A stretch of DNA of 64,000 nucleotides, taken from Auanema rhodensis (taxonomy: Eukaryota; Nematoda; Chromadorea; Rhabditida; Rhabditidae). The translations under genes and the position numbers were made by a program. Numbering within the stretch: position 1 is the stretch's first letter; each line of letters opens with the position of its first letter. The notes below the pieces were generated by a model. The model searched no databases and was not told where the DNA came from. It saw only the letters and a program-made list of their open reading frames with translations. Shown here one piece after another: positions 63,949 through 64,000 of this stretch. The stretch is taken from assembly GCA_964057225.1 (NCBI GenBank), contig OZ059896.1:17783501-17847500 (forward strand). The letters are read 5' to 3'.

Positions 63949-64000
63949 CTGTAACATCATTAGTTTACCTTAATTCCATTATATTATCATCGGCATTTTC

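Overview
The window is chromosomal DNA of a nematode, most likely a chromadorean. It is AT-rich. Most introns are about 45-60 bp and end in TTTTCAG-like acceptors, with some much longer ones. It carries a furin-site cuticle collagen, two ground-like secreted proteins, an OSM-9/OCR-type TRPV channel and an Ac45/VHA-19-type V-ATPase subunit. Genes had to be rebuilt exon by exon; reading frames were kept across every junction I give. Species and chromosome cannot be read from the sequence.

Layout. 1-7.2 kb: a two-exon (-) gene for an allatostatin-C/somatostatin-like neuropeptide, then about 6 kb of simple-sequence-rich DNA. 7.3-8.2 kb: cuticle collagen (-). 9.2-10.2 kb: six-exon secreted ten-cysteine protein (+), paralogue of the gene at 61.9 kb. 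12.2-17.4 kb: TRPV channel (+) with a dead mariner remnant in one intron. 17.6-21.2 kb: WDR36/UTP21 (-), tail to tail with the TRPV gene. 22.0-24.0 kb: Smad lacking an MH1 domain but ending in an SSxS motif (+). 25.1-30.3 kb: ground-like gene, four-TM protein, second ground-like gene (all +). 33.3-40.2 kb: Na+/Ca2+ exchanger with Calx-beta domains (+). 45 kb: CHH/ITP-type neurohormone (+). 47.8-48.4 kb: mitochondrial inner membrane peptidase 2 (+). 48.5-53.6 kb: tight (-) cluster MINDY deubiquitinase, makorin, SPIN90/Ldb17-like, spaced like an operon. 54.4-58.1 kb: compact RIF1 (+). 59.0-61.0 kb: Ac45/VHA-19 (+). 61.9-62.8 kb: second ten-cysteine secreted protein (+). 63.0-64.0 kb: C-terminal part of an amino-acid transporter (-).

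The genes do not form one pathway. Several relate to neuroendocrine and sensory signalling: AstC-like peptide, CHH/ITP-like hormone, TRPV channel, Smad and Na+/Ca2+ exchanger. The ubiquitin-linked MINDY-makorin pair looks co-transcribed.

Most worth a second look: the AstC-like peptide gene split by an 896-bp intron, the MH1-less Smad with an SSTS tail, the CHH/ITP hormone, the paired ten-cysteine family at opposite ends of the window, the MINDY CaaX micro-exon, the short RIF1, the foldback element at 41.3-41.5 kb, and the MINDY/makorin/SPIN90 cluster.
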